A DNA stretch of 44,174 bases from Pseudomonadota bacterium (GCA_021804565.1 JAJZHK010000021.1:1-44174); one strand, 5' to 3'. Positions 9,000-17,340 are shown, counted from the first letter of the stretch. The notes: generated by a model from the letters alone, not told the origin. Translations and numbers: made by a program.

Positions 9000-10054
9000 T
9001 GGTCCTCGCCGGCCTCACCCTGCTCCTCAGTGCTTGCGGCGGCACGACCGCCGCGAGCAGCAGCACGGGCAGCGCTTTGTCCTTGCAGATGCTGGCCGGC
9101 GCGCTGACGAGCCCACCCGGTCATGTCGATGGCACTGCGGCGCTGGCGCAGTTCAATGATCCGCAGGGCCTGGTCCGTGACAGCAGCGGGAACATCTGGG
9201 TGATCGATGATGCCAGCGTGATACGCAAGCTCAGCCCGCCAGGGCAGGTGAGCACCCTGGTCGGCAGCGCCGGGGTCACCGGCAGCAGCGACGGTCTTGG
9301 CGCTGCCGCCAGCTTCAATGCGCCGCGCGCTATCGCCATCGACCAGGCCGGTACGCTCTACGTCAGTGATACCGGCAACCAGACGGTACGCAAGATCAGC
9401 CCGTCTCTGCAGGTGAGCACCCTGGCGGGCAGCGCCGGGGTGCTGGGCAGCAGCGATGGCAGCGGCACGGCCGCCTCTTTCAACACCCCCTGGGGCATTG
9501 CGGTCGATAGCGGTGGCAATGTCTATGTCAGCGACAGCCTCAATCACACCCTGCGCAAGATCAGTCCCCTGGGGGTGGTGAGCACCCTGGCCGGCAGCCC
9601 AGGCGTCTCCGGCTATAGCGACGGCAGCGGTGCGGCAGCCCGTTTCAACGGGCCGCAAGGCCTGTGCATCGATGCTGCGGGCAATCTCTATGTGGCCGAC
9701 ACGGACAATCAGGTCGTACGCAAGGTCAGTCCGGCCGGGGTGGTGACGACCTTGGCCGGCAACGCCGGGGTGGCCGGCCGCAGCGACGGCAGTGCTGCTC
9801 AGGCTTTGTTCAATCAGCCGACCCAGGTGATGGTCGATGCGCAGGACGGGGTCTGGGTCTATGATGCGGGCGATGCCAGCTTGCGACGTATCGTCGCCGG
9901 GCAGGTCAGCACCGTGCTTTCCGCCAGCGCATCCAGCCAGGGTTTGAGCTTCGCGCAGCTGGCGCCCATCGCCGGGCTGGCGCTGGCCGGTAACGCCCAG
10001 ATGGTGATGAGTGAAGCGTCGGGTGTCGTCCTGTTCACCGGCTGGACGCCGTGA
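8960..10054 (+). CDS. NHL-repeat lipoprotein (beta-propeller)
   Basis: The 364-residue protein begins with a basic n-region (IYRR), a hydrophobic stretch and the lipobox LLLSAC, so it should be lipidated and exported. The rest is a row of NHL-type repeats of 55 residues. Each has the pattern G(I/L)xxDxxGNLYVxDxxNxxVRKISPxGxVSTLAGSxGxxGxSDGxGxAAxFNxP, a predicted beta-propeller. Such proteins usually bind ligands or partners on the cell surface; no catalytic role is visible. ATG 8960 keeps positive charges before the signal helix. ATG 8999 (TGATG with the upstream stop) would leave a poor signal peptide. It converges on the MBL gene with a 20-bp overlap. Confidence 0.85.
   Translation: MALDRTASIYRRLMVLAGLTLLLSACGGTTAASSSTGSALSLQMLAGALTSPPGHVDGTAALAQFNDPQGLVRDSSGNIWVIDDASVIRKLSPPGQVSTLVGSAGVTGSSDGLGAAASFNAPRAIAIDQAGTLYVSDTGNQTVRKISPSLQVSTLAGSAGVLGSSDGSGTAASFNTPWGIAVDSGGNVYVSDSLNHTLRKISPLGVVSTLAGSPGVSGYSDGSGAAARFNGPQGLCIDAAGNLYVADTDNQVVRKVSPAGVVTTLAGNAGVAGRSDGSAAQALFNQPTQVMVDAQDGVWVYDAGDASLRRIVAGQVSTVLSASASSQGLSFAQLAPIAGLALAGNAQMVMSEASGVVLFTGWTP
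9248..9907 (+). repeat. Four 165-bp tandem coding repeats (NHL units)
   Basis: The recurring start GTGAGCACCCTGG (fourth copy GTGACGACCTTGG) falls at 9248, 9413, 9578 and 9743, an exact 165-bp period. This gives 55-codon units inside the NHL lipoprotein. The copies are similar at DNA level, notably in the GGCAGCGCCGGGGT segment, so they may recombine and change repeat number. Confidence 0.9.
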
Positions 10055-10871
10055 GGCGCCAGCCGCTCGCGGTGGCGCAGGCTTGACCCTGCTCTTGCAG
10101 GTGGATCAGGTGGGCCTGCAGCGATAGCGCTGCGATCGGGTGCAGATGCACGGCGACGTCGTCGTAGACGCGCGGCAGCAAAGCTGTCAGCTCCTGGGCC
10201 TGCTGCTGCAAGGCGGCACGCACCTTGGCCTCGCGGTCACGACGATGACGGAGGGTGGCGGCGACGATGGCGAGGGCCTCGCTCATCGCGGCGCCATGGC
10301 CAGGCAGCAGCCGGCGCAGCGGCAAGTCGAGCAGACGCTGCAGGGACTGCATATAACGACCCATATGCCCGTAAGGCGGGATGATGACCACGGTGGAGCC
10401 GGTGATCAGATGATCGCCGGTCAGCAGGTCGCCGCTGCTGGGCCACCAGAAGCAGCAGTGATTGTCGACATGCCCTGGGGTATGGATCACGCGCAGTGAG
10501 CCGCGGTCGCAGGCGATGTCGTCGCCGTCCTGCAGGCGACGGATGTCGAGGCCCTGCACCTGCAAACCGTCCTCGGGATGGGCGGGCATGGCGTAGATGG
10601 GGGCATGGGTCTGCGCCTGGAGCTGGGCGGCTGCGGCGGCATGGTCGCGGTGCAGATGGGTCAGCACGATGCCACACACCTGCGCCTGCAGCGCATCGAC
10701 CGCGGCGAGCAGGCGACCGCTCTGTTCTGGCAGGTCGGGACCGGGATCGACCAGCAGCAGCTGGCGATGGCCGATCAGGTAAGACTGCGTACCGGCGCCG
10801 GTCATCAGGCCAGGGTTGTTGGCGCGCAGGGTATGGATGTCGGCGCCCAGGTTTTGCAGCTCATGTGACAT
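10035..10871 (-). CDS. MBL-fold metallohydrolase (glyoxalase II/LACTB2-like)
   Basis: A 278-residue metallo-beta-lactamase-fold hydrolase. The metal motif HxHxDH is HLHRDH at 72-77, followed by HTPGHVDNH, the bridging-Asp block TGDHLI and LPGHGA, all in family order. A C-terminal helical domain resembles the LACTB2/winged-helix tail. The substrate (thioester, RNA or other) cannot be read from sequence. ATG 10871 is chosen because the 11-nt ATGTCACATGA overlap with the upstream gene's stop is a typical coupled junction and gives a sensible N-terminus. It is the last gene of a three-gene minus-strand unit with the radical SAM and crotonase-family genes. Confidence 0.85.
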   Translation of the reverse strand: MSHELQNLGADIHTLRANNPGLMTGAGTQSYLIGHRQLLLVDPGPDLPEQSGRLLAAVDALQAQVCGIVLTHLHRDHAAAAAQLQAQTHAPIYAMPAHPEDGLQVQGLDIRRLQDGDDIACDRGSLRVIHTPGHVDNHCCFWWPSSGDLLTGDHLITGSTVVIIPPYGHMGRYMQSLQRLLDLPLRRLLPGHGAAMSEALAIVAATLRHRRDREAKVRAALQQQAQELTALLPRVYDDVAVHLHPIAALSLQAHLIHLQEQGQACATASGWRLTASSR

Positions 10872-11931
10872 CGGTGCGACTCCGTCGCGCCGGGCGCAGG
10901 TGAAGCGCGCGCGCACGCAGCTGGCCACAAGCCCCTTCAACGTCCTGGCCGGCGCTTTGCCTGACCTTGGTCAGTATGCCCTGACTTTGCAAGGCGCGGA
11001 CCATGCTGACGATGCGCTCGCCGGCCGGCCTCTGGTAGGGGTCGAGAGCGCCTTCGCCACTGCTGTTGTAGGGGATCAGGTTGAGAATCATGTACTTGCC
11101 GCGCAGGAGTTCGATCAGGGCGTCGACTTCATCGGCACCATCGTTGATGCCGGCGAGCAGCGTCCACTGCAGCTGGATGGGGTAGCCGACCTGCTCGGCG
11201 TAGGCTTGGGCGCGTTCGAGCAGTTCCACCACCGGTATGCGTGGGGCGTGCGGCAACAGCTGCTGCCGCCGTTCGTCGTCGGTGCTGTGCAAGGACAGCG
11301 CCAGAGCGGGTTTGACCTGCATCTGCGGCAGGCGGCTAAAGACGCGATCGTCGCCGACGGTGGAAAACACCAGGTTCTTGTGGCCGATGTCGGCAGCACG
11401 GCCGAGCAGTTCGATGGTGGCGATGACATTGTCGATGTTGTGCGCCGGTTCGCCCATCCCCATGAAGACGACCTTCCTGATCGGCTTGCTGCGCCGCGCC
11501 TGCACCACCTGCGCGAGCATTTCCAGGCTGCTCAGCTGGCGGAGCAGGCCGCTGCGGCCGGTCATGCAAAACCGGCAACCCACCGCACAACCGACCTGGC
11601 AGGACAGGCACAGGCCATCGCGGGGCAGCAGCACGCTCTCGATCAGTTGGCCGTCGTGCAGGGCGTAAAGCCGGCGCACCGAACCGTCATTGCCGGGGTG
11701 TTCCGACTGCAGGCGCAGCAGCTGTTGCAGTTCCTCGGTCAGCCCAGGGAGGGCCTGGCGCAGGCGCAGCGGAAAGGCCTGCGCGCCTGGCTGGCGGCGG
11801 CTGCCGGTCTCCAGCGGCAGGGCGTGCAGCCAGGCGCGGAGAACGGCGTCACGATGGGCGGGTTTAGCGCCAAGCTCGGCCAGGCGATGTTCAAGGTCGG
11901 TGATCTGCATGCCCGACATACTAACACGCAC
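10861..11931 (-). CDS. RlmN/Cfr-family radical SAM RNA methyltransferase
   Basis: RlmN/Cfr enzymes methylate 23S rRNA A2503 (RlmN also tRNA A37) by a dual-cysteine radical SAM mechanism. This 356-residue protein has the CxxxCxxC cluster motif CAVGCRFC with Cys at 115, 119 and 122, a GMGEP motif, LALSLHSTDD, and the C-terminal GACGQL carrying the second catalytic cysteine. Details differ from E. coli RlmN: CRFCMTG instead of CKFCSTA, and GMGEPAHNID instead of GMGEPLLN. This matches an RlmN-like paralog I recall from some proteobacteria. A separate housekeeping RlmN may exist elsewhere, so no symbol is given. It overlaps both neighbours by 11 bp. Confidence 0.85.
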   Translation of the reverse strand: MRVSMSGMQITDLEHRLAELGAKPAHRDAVLRAWLHALPLETGSRRQPGAQAFPLRLRQALPGLTEELQQLLRLQSEHPGNDGSVRRLYALHDGQLIESVLLPRDGLCLSCQVGCAVGCRFCMTGRSGLLRQLSSLEMLAQVVQARRSKPIRKVVFMGMGEPAHNIDNVIATIELLGRAADIGHKNLVFSTVGDDRVFSRLPQMQVKPALALSLHSTDDERRQQLLPHAPRIPVVELLERAQAYAEQVGYPIQLQWTLLAGINDGADEVDALIELLRGKYMILNLIPYNSSGEGALDPYQRPAGERIVSMVRALQSQGILTKVRQSAGQDVEGACGQLRARALHLRPARRSRTDVT

Positions 11932-12625
11932 GGCCGTCGTTCAAGCGGCGCGCCTGCCACATCGCCAGGGTCGCGGCCCGCAAGCCCTGTTTGATGTCGC
12001 TGTAGGTGGCGCGATGGCGTTGTGCCATCTGTTCGGCAAACTCGAGGCTGTGGTGAAAAAGCCGGTCGGCAGGATGGATCTGGTCGACCAGCTGCAGGCG
12101 CAGGGCTTCGCTGCCTTGGCAGACGGCGGCGGTCAGCGCCATTTCCCAGAGGCCACGGCTGTGCGGCGCCTGGTGCAGGACGGCGAGCATGGCCGGGGTG
12201 TAGGGCATCTTCAGCTTGAGTTGCGACAGGCTCAGGCGCGCGCCTTCGTCACGCATCAGCCGAAAGTCGCAGGCAAAGGCGAGGAGCGCGCCGGTCGCGT
12301 AGCAGTCGCCATGCAGGCAGGCGATGGTCGGCAGATTGCACAGCGACAGACGCAGCAAAAGATCTTCGAGCTTGCTGATGCACAGGCGATGGTCGACCTC
12401 GTCCTGGGTCATCAGCCAGGGTAGATCGATACCATTGCACCAGGTGCGTGGATGCTCGCCACAGAGCATGAGGGCGGCGTTGTCGTTGCTGTTTTCGATG
12501 TTGTCGAGGGCTGCGTCCAGATCCTCAAGGTCGCTGCTGTCCAAACCCCCTTCCGGGTGGGCCGAGCTGAGGCTGAGTATCCATACCGGCCCTTGGCGAT
12601 GCAGACTGATTTGCTTCATGGCCAT
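11921..12625 (-). CDS. Enoyl-CoA hydratase/isomerase (crotonase) family protein
   Basis: A 234-residue crotonase-fold protein. The oxyanion-hole segments are visible as TWCNGIDL and HGDCYATGALLAFACDFRLM. The block LSLSQLKLKMPYTPAM replaces the usual PEV-type catalytic stretch, so a typical hydratase glutamate is not obvious; a delta3-delta2-enoyl-CoA isomerase-like or non-canonical activity is possible. It starts at ATG 12625, or 12619 two codons later, and its stop lies inside the next gene's start region (11-bp overlap). No fatty-acid degradation partners are nearby. The family call is firm, the reaction is not. Confidence 0.8.
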   Translation of the reverse strand: MAMKQISLHRQGPVWILSLSSAHPEGGLDSSDLEDLDAALDNIENSNDNAALMLCGEHPRTWCNGIDLPWLMTQDEVDHRLCISKLEDLLLRLSLCNLPTIACLHGDCYATGALLAFACDFRLMRDEGARLSLSQLKLKMPYTPAMLAVLHQAPHSRGLWEMALTAAVCQGSEALRLQLVDQIHPADRLFHHSLEFAEQMAQRHRATYSDIKQGLRAATLAMWQARRLNDGRAC

Positions 12626-12700
12626 CCATCGATATCATGTCTTGTCCCACAAGTTTAGGGGCTCTATGGCGGTCTGTGAATGCCAAGCAGGAGAGTCGAC

Positions 12701-13477
12701 ATGCTCATTTTATTATCACCGGCGAAAAGTCTGCAGATGCAGGCCCTGCCCAGCGATCCGCCGCTGACCCAGGCGCGCTCCCTGGCGGCCAGCGAGCGCC
12801 TGATCGAAGAGCTGCGCCGGCTGACGCCGGCTGCGCTGGCGTCGCTGATGTCCCTCAGTGACAAGCTGGCGGCGCTCAATGTGGCGCGTTACGCGCAGTG
12901 GACGCCGACACCGGCAGCTGGCGCCTGCCGGGTTGCGGCCTTGGCTTTTGCCGGCGACGTCTACACCGGCTTGCAGGCTGCGCACTGGGACGCTGCGCTG
13001 TGGGCGCGTGCGCAGCAGCGCTTGCGGATCCTGTCGGGTCTCTATGGGCTGCTGCGGCCCCAGGACGCGGTGCAGGCTTATCGCCTGGAGATGGGAACGA
13101 CGCTGGCGGTCGCTGCCTGCGCCGATCTTTATGCCTACTGGCGGCAGGACATCCGCCAGCTGCTGCAGGCCGATCTTGCTGCCGCTGGCGGCGGACCGCT
13201 GGTCAACCTGGCCTCGCAGGAATATTTTCGTGCCGTCGATGTGGCGGCGCTGGACGTGCCGGTGCTGGCGCCGCGTTTTCTCGACGCACGCGCCGACGGG
13301 CCTTATCGCATCGTCAGCTTCTACGCCAAGAAGGCGCGCGGCCTCATGGCCGACTGGATCTTGCGCCAGCAACCCCAGCGCGACGAGGATCTGCAGGCTT
13401 TTGCGGTCGAGGGCTATCGCTATCTGGCTTCGCTGTCGACCGCCGGGCAGCCGACCTTCGTGCGCCGTCTGCCCTAG
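12701..13477 (+). CDS. yaaA: Peroxide stress protein YaaA (DUF328/UPF0246)
   Basis: YaaA limits free iron and DNA damage during peroxide stress in E. coli and folds as a DNA-binding protein. The 258-residue product has the hallmark N-terminus MLILLSPAKSL, YTGLQA, SGLYGLLRPQD, NLASQEYF and the C-terminal SFYAKKARGLMADWI. ATG 12701 is chosen because it gives the family N-terminus and follows CAGGAGAG by about 5 nt; an in-frame ATG at 12680 would add seven residues. It diverges from the crotonase-family gene and stands alone. Confidence 0.95.
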   Translation: MLILLSPAKSLQMQALPSDPPLTQARSLAASERLIEELRRLTPAALASLMSLSDKLAALNVARYAQWTPTPAAGACRVAALAFAGDVYTGLQAAHWDAALWARAQQRLRILSGLYGLLRPQDAVQAYRLEMGTTLAVAACADLYAYWRQDIRQLLQADLAAAGGGPLVNLASQEYFRAVDVAALDVPVLAPRFLDARADGPYRIVSFYAKKARGLMADWILRQQPQRDEDLQAFAVEGYRYLASLSTAGQPTFVRRLP

Positions 13478-13620
13478 GCGAGGGCCGCTCTGACCCGGTC
13501 TTCCGCTTCGTTGGCAAAGAGGGCCGGGTTTGGGGTGGACTACGGCCAGGCGGGCTCTGCTCTTCTATGCAAAATCTGATAAAATAGCCAGCTTCGATCG
13601 ACTACAGTTGAGATGAGGCC

Positions 13621-15072
13621 ATGAGCGACGCTGCCACCTTGAAATCCCTTTCCGATGATCATTTCGGTCGCTGGAAGCACCGCGAGGCCCTGGCGGAATC
13701 GATGATCCCGGTGATCGGCAAGCTGTATCGGGAGCGCAATGTCGTCGTCGCCGTCTACGGCCGCAGCCTGGTCAACCAGTCGGTGATCCAGATCCTCAAG
13801 CACCACCGGCGGGTGCGTATGATCGCCGGCGACCTGTCGGCGGTGGACACCTATCCTCTGCTGATGGCCATGCAGGAGCTCGACCTCGGGCCCTGCCGCA
13901 TCGACATCGGCAAGCTGGCGGTGCAGTACCGTGAAGAGGCCCATGGCATGAGCCCGCTCGATTTCCTGCGTCAGCAGCTGGCGCCGAGCCTGGGCGGACA
14001 GGTCGAGACCCATCCCACCGACGTCGTGCTCTATGGTTTTGGCCGCATCGGCCGTATGCTGGCGCGTCTGATCATCGAAAAAGCCGGTGGTGGTGAGGGC
14101 CTGCGCATCCGCGCCGTGGTCGTGCGCCGTACCGCCGAGGGCGATCTGCAAAAGCGCGCCTCGCTCCTGCGTCGTGACTCTGTGCACGGGGCTTTCGACG
14201 GCACCATCGCCGTCGATGAAGAGAACGATGCGATCATCGCCAATGGCAACTACATCAAGGTCATCTACGCCAATGCGCCGGAAGACATCGACTACACCCG
14301 CTATGGCATCAACAACGCCATCCTCATCGACAATACCGGTAAGTTCAAGGATCAGGCCGGCCTCGGACGCCATCTCAAGTGCCCAGGCATCGCCCGCGTG
14401 CTGCTGACCGCCCCTGCCAAGGGGGATATCAAAAACGTGGTGTTCGGTGTCAATGACGCTGATATCGGTCCCGAGGACCTGATCTTGTCGGCGGCCTCCT
14501 GCACCACCAATGCGATCACGCCGGTGCTCAAGGTCATCCATGACCATTTCGGCATCATCAGTGGCCATGTCGAGACGGTGCATAGCTTCACCAATGACCA
14601 GAATCTGATCGACAACTACCACAAGTCGGATCGCCGTGGCCGTTCTGCGGTGCTCAATATGGTCATCACCGAGACCGGTGCGGCCAAGGCTGTCGCCAAA
14701 GCCCTGCCCGAGCTGGCCGGCAAGCTGACCGGCAACTCCATACGCGTGCCGACGCCGAATGTGTCCCTGGCGATCCTCAATCTGGCCTTGCCGCGTGAGG
14801 TCAGCCGTGAGGAAATCAATGAGTTCATGCGTGACATCGCGCTCACCTCGCGCTATCAGCGGCAGATCGACTACACCAATTCCAGCGAAGTGGTGTCGAC
14901 CGACTTTATCGGTTCGCGCGCGGCCGGGGTGTTCGATGCGCAGGCGACCATCGTCAACGGCCATCACGTGACCATGTACATCTGGTACGACAATGAAGTG
15001 GGTTACAGCTGTCAGGTCGTGCGTATCGTCGAAGATATCGCCGGCATCCGCTATCAGACCTACCCGGCCTGA
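13621..15072 (+). CDS. Glyceraldehyde-3-phosphate dehydrogenase, long GapB-like form
   Basis: GAPDH oxidises glyceraldehyde 3-phosphate to 1,3-bisphosphoglycerate. At 483 residues this is much longer than the usual ~335. An N-terminal extension of about 130 residues precedes the NAD-binding GFGRIGR at 139-145. The catalytic cysteine is C294 in AASCTTNA, where the common motif is SCTTNC; the ETVHSFTNDQ and WYDNEVGYS blocks are intact. The long form matches the second GAPDH known from pseudomonads and relatives. GAGG precedes the ATG, and a TAAAAT box at 13580-13585 could be a -10. The gene stands alone, without pgk or tkt. Confidence 0.93.
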   Translation: MSDAATLKSLSDDHFGRWKHREALAESMIPVIGKLYRERNVVVAVYGRSLVNQSVIQILKHHRRVRMIAGDLSAVDTYPLLMAMQELDLGPCRIDIGKLAVQYREEAHGMSPLDFLRQQLAPSLGGQVETHPTDVVLYGFGRIGRMLARLIIEKAGGGEGLRIRAVVVRRTAEGDLQKRASLLRRDSVHGAFDGTIAVDEENDAIIANGNYIKVIYANAPEDIDYTRYGINNAILIDNTGKFKDQAGLGRHLKCPGIARVLLTAPAKGDIKNVVFGVNDADIGPEDLILSAASCTTNAITPVLKVIHDHFGIISGHVETVHSFTNDQNLIDNYHKSDRRGRSAVLNMVITETGAAKAVAKALPELAGKLTGNSIRVPTPNVSLAILNLALPREVSREEINEFMRDIALTSRYQRQIDYTNSSEVVSTDFIGSRAAGVFDAQATIVNGHHVTMYIWYDNEVGYSCQVVRIVEDIAGIRYQTYPA

Positions 15073-15084
15073 GTTCCCTGCTCG

Positions 15085-15109
15085 TCGCCGGGGGCAGGCC
15101 CCCCGGCGA
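15085..15109. terminator. GC-rich hairpin between convergent genes
   Basis: TCGCCGGGGG (15085-15094) and CCCCCGGCGA (15100-15109) form a perfect 10-bp stem with a 5-nt loop. It sits between the stops of the GAPDH gene and the convergent DUF3443 gene and could end transcription from either side. There is no T tract, so it may only pause polymerase or protect 3' ends. Confidence 0.55.
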
Positions 15110-15123
15110 TCGAAGCCCGCCGC

Positions 15124-16425
15124 CTAGAAGGCCACCAAAGGTCCGCTGTAGCTACGCCCGGCGTAGACGAAGTTGCCGTTGTTGTTGATGATGCTGGCGA
15201 CGCTGCGGCCAAAGAAAAACGGTAGTCCCAGCACCAGGGTGCTGTCGTTGGGGGCCGGCGCCGCCAGGTCGTCGAAAGCCGCCATATTCGGTGCGGCATT
15301 GAACAGGTTGCTGGCGTTGGCGAGGAGGATGGCAAAGCTGGCCTTCTGCGCGCTGGTGTCGGTGACGGTGACGACAGGGTTGAGCGTCGAGGCCGGGCAG
15401 CTGAAGCCGTAACCGGCACTGCTCTGTGGGCAAGGCGGCATCAGCGAGGTGCCCAGCTCGTAGACGCTGGTGCCGCTGTCGGTATAAGCCGTCGTGTAGG
15501 TGCTGCTGCTGCCGGTGGCCGTCGCGCTCGCCAGTTGCCCGCTGCCGGGATCCAGGGTCAACACCTGGGTACCGCTCGGCAGGGTGTTGTTGGCCTGGGT
15601 GTTGACGCCCAGCAGCATCTCACCACTGACGCTGGATGCGCCGGTGGCGGCGATGGCCGGCAACTGGATGAGCACCCCATTGTTGTCCTGGGCGAGCATG
15701 TTCACGGGATTGCTCACCTGCGAGCTGACCGGCAGCGTCTGCAAGGGCGTGGTACATAGGACATCGCTGCAGTCGTAGTAGGGGTTGGGGGTGCAGCCGT
15801 AGGGACCACAGTCCTCGGCGAAGACACCGACGCCGAGGATGCCGTTGGCCTGCAGGGTGCTCAGGGTGTTCTCGGCGGTGTTGTTGGTGCTGTTGTTGCT
15901 GCAATTGCCGGGGATCAGACCGGTGTTGACGCCGATGACCTGGACCGGGACGGAGGCTGCGGTCTCGCCGCCCAAAACCACATCGGCGCGATTGACGCTG
16001 CCCCAGCTGTAGCCATCGGCGAACTGGGTGCACTCGTAGACGCTGGAGGTGCCGTCGGTGACCGCCGGCAGCGGCAGGTTCAGCTCGCCGCCGGCGCCAT
16101 TGCTGCTGCTGAGCAGCCGCAAACCGACCGAGCCGGTGTCGACGAGGACATGGTCGATGACCTGGCACTGGCTGCTGTTGGGCAGACAGACCTTGACGCT
16201 GGTGAACAGGCCGTTGAGGTAGACCGGAAAGTTGCTGTTCTGCTGGACCAGGCTGGGGACGCCACCGTCGACGACGACCGACATGACATTGCTGCCGCTG
16301 CTGGTGTTGGCCAGTCCGGTCGCGTTGCTGTTGATGATGGTGCTGCCCGGCGTGACGCCACTGCCTCCGCAGGCGCTCAACAGCAGTGACAGGCAGCAGC
16401 AGAACATGACGATGACTTTAGGCAT
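15124..16425 (-). CDS. DUF3443 lipoprotein with pepsin-like aspartic protease motifs
   Basis: A 433-residue exported lipoprotein; the signal peptide ends in LLLSAC (C19). It matches the DUF3443 family. The order of motifs resembles an A1-type aspartic protease: VDTGSVGL at 95-102, ANGILGVG at 193-200, TDSGTS at 315-320, and LVLGLPFFFGRSV near 397-409 followed by NNNGNFVYA. In pepsins these are the two catalytic D(T/S)G(S/T) loops, the GILG segment and the closing LGxxF block. Two short Cys-rich stretches suggest disulfides. ATG 16425 is chosen for its signal peptide. It follows the DUF2844 gene by 13 bp. The protease idea is inference. Confidence 0.85.
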   Translation of the reverse strand: MPKVIVMFCCCLSLLLSACGGSGVTPGSTIINSNATGLANTSSGSNVMSVVVDGGVPSLVQQNSNFPVYLNGLFTSVKVCLPNSSQCQVIDHVLVDTGSVGLRLLSSSNGAGGELNLPLPAVTDGTSSVYECTQFADGYSWGSVNRADVVLGGETAASVPVQVIGVNTGLIPGNCSNNSTNNTAENTLSTLQANGILGVGVFAEDCGPYGCTPNPYYDCSDVLCTTPLQTLPVSSQVSNPVNMLAQDNNGVLIQLPAIAATGASSVSGEMLLGVNTQANNTLPSGTQVLTLDPGSGQLASATATGSSSTYTTAYTDSGTSVYELGTSLMPPCPQSSAGYGFSCPASTLNPVVTVTDTSAQKASFAILLANASNLFNAAPNMAAFDDLAAPAPNDSTLVLGLPFFFGRSVASIINNNGNFVYAGRSYSGPLVAF

Positions 16426-16438
16426 GGTGAGGGCTCTC

Positions 16439-16891
16439 TTAAGGGAGGCTGAGGGCTTGGTTAGGAACTTGCGCCGGCCACTGGCCGGGCAGGTAGGCAT
16501 AGCCGGAGAACTGCCGCAGATAGGAGCGTGAGTGCAGGACCAGATCCGGGCTGACCAGGTCAAAACGATGATGGTCGGGATGCCGGCGATGCACGTTCTG
16601 CAGTTCGCTGGCATAGCTGCCGAGCACCTGGCGCAGGGGCAGGGGGGCGGCCCCTTGCCAGCTCAGGGCAAAGATGCGGCCGTGGACGTCGGCAAACTCA
16701 TGGACGCTGACCCCCTGGGGATTGTGGTAGTCATAGCGGCTGTAGTGTGCATAGGGCTGGACCACCAGCTCGCCCGTACCGGCGCTGCGGGCGTGCGGCA
16801 ACTGGCTGATATCGCCGCCGAGCATGGCCTGGGCGGGCAGGCAGGACAGCCATAGGCAGGCTCTCAGTAATCGGCTCGTTATGCTCATCAT
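16439..16891 (-). CDS. DUF2844 exported protein
   Basis: A 150-residue protein with an N-terminal signal sequence likely cut after PAQA. The rest matches the DUF2844 family, including YSRYDYHNPQGVSVHEFADV, GRIFALSWQGAAPLPLRQVLG and a tail with LVSPDLVLHSRSYLRQFSG. Function is unknown. Its start overlaps the upstream gene's stop by 4 nt (ATGA), and the DUF3443 gene follows within 13 bp. DUF2844 and DUF3443 genes commonly occur as neighbours, so the two products probably act together in the periplasm or at the outer membrane. Confidence 0.85.
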   Translation of the reverse strand: MMSITSRLLRACLWLSCLPAQAMLGGDISQLPHARSAGTGELVVQPYAHYSRYDYHNPQGVSVHEFADVHGRIFALSWQGAAPLPLRQVLGSYASELQNVHRRHPDHHRFDLVSPDLVLHSRSYLRQFSGYAYLPGQWPAQVPNQALSLP

Positions 16892-17229
16892 CGTGCTCCT
16901 TGCTGTTCCTGTAACTGTTTTTGCAACGCGGCGATACGGGCCTTCTGGGCGGCGATCAGGGTGGCGCTGTCCGTCAACTGGGCGTCGAGATCCTGCTTGC
17001 GTGAGCGCAGGTCCTCCTGTTCGGCGCGCGAGCGGTCGACCGCCTCATCGACCAGGGCGGGGTTGAGTGTCCCCGCTGCAGCCTGCTTGGCGACCATCGG
17101 CAGCGCTGCCGGGTGCGGATGCGCCACGGCCGGCGCCGTAGGGGGCGGCGGCACCGAGCGGCCGAGCAAGACCAATATGAGCATCACCAGGATGACGAGA
17201 CCGAGTAGAAAGCTTTTGAAGTAGCGCAT
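16888..17229 (-). CDS. Single-pass membrane protein with C-terminal coiled coil
   Basis: I do not recognise a family. The 113-residue product starts MRYFKSFLLGLV, has one strong transmembrane helix (about residues 7-25), a Pro/Ala/His-rich linker, and a C-terminal helix of roughly 50 residues rich in Arg, Asp and Gln with heptad-like spacing. It is probably anchored in the inner membrane with the coiled coil in the periplasm. ATG 17229 is preferred over the upstream ATG at 17310 because the membrane segment is then N-terminal. It is the first gene of the unit leading into DUF2844 (4-nt overlap) and DUF3443. Confidence 0.65.
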   Translation of the reverse strand: MRYFKSFLLGLVILVMLILVLLGRSVPPPPTAPAVAHPHPAALPMVAKQAAAGTLNPALVDEAVDRSRAEQEDLRSRKQDLDAQLTDSATLIAAQKARIAALQKQLQEQQGAR

Positions 17230-17340
17230 GTCAGGGTCGTCCTCGACCGGTTGGTACAGCTTCTTAGTATAATCAAGTGTGCGGGCGGCTGTCCTGAAGC
17301 TTGCGCGCATAAACCTGTCAGCATGTGAAGTCGACTCCAG

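Noticed and set aside
8960..10054. CRISPR-like repeats
   Set aside because: The 165-bp periodicity is in-frame coding repeat of a beta-propeller; no short repeat-spacer array exists in the window.
13540..14967. 475-codon minus-strand frame opposite the GAPDH gene
   Set aside because: The plus frame carries a complete GAPDH with catalytic motifs, and the antisense peptide has no recognisable domain.
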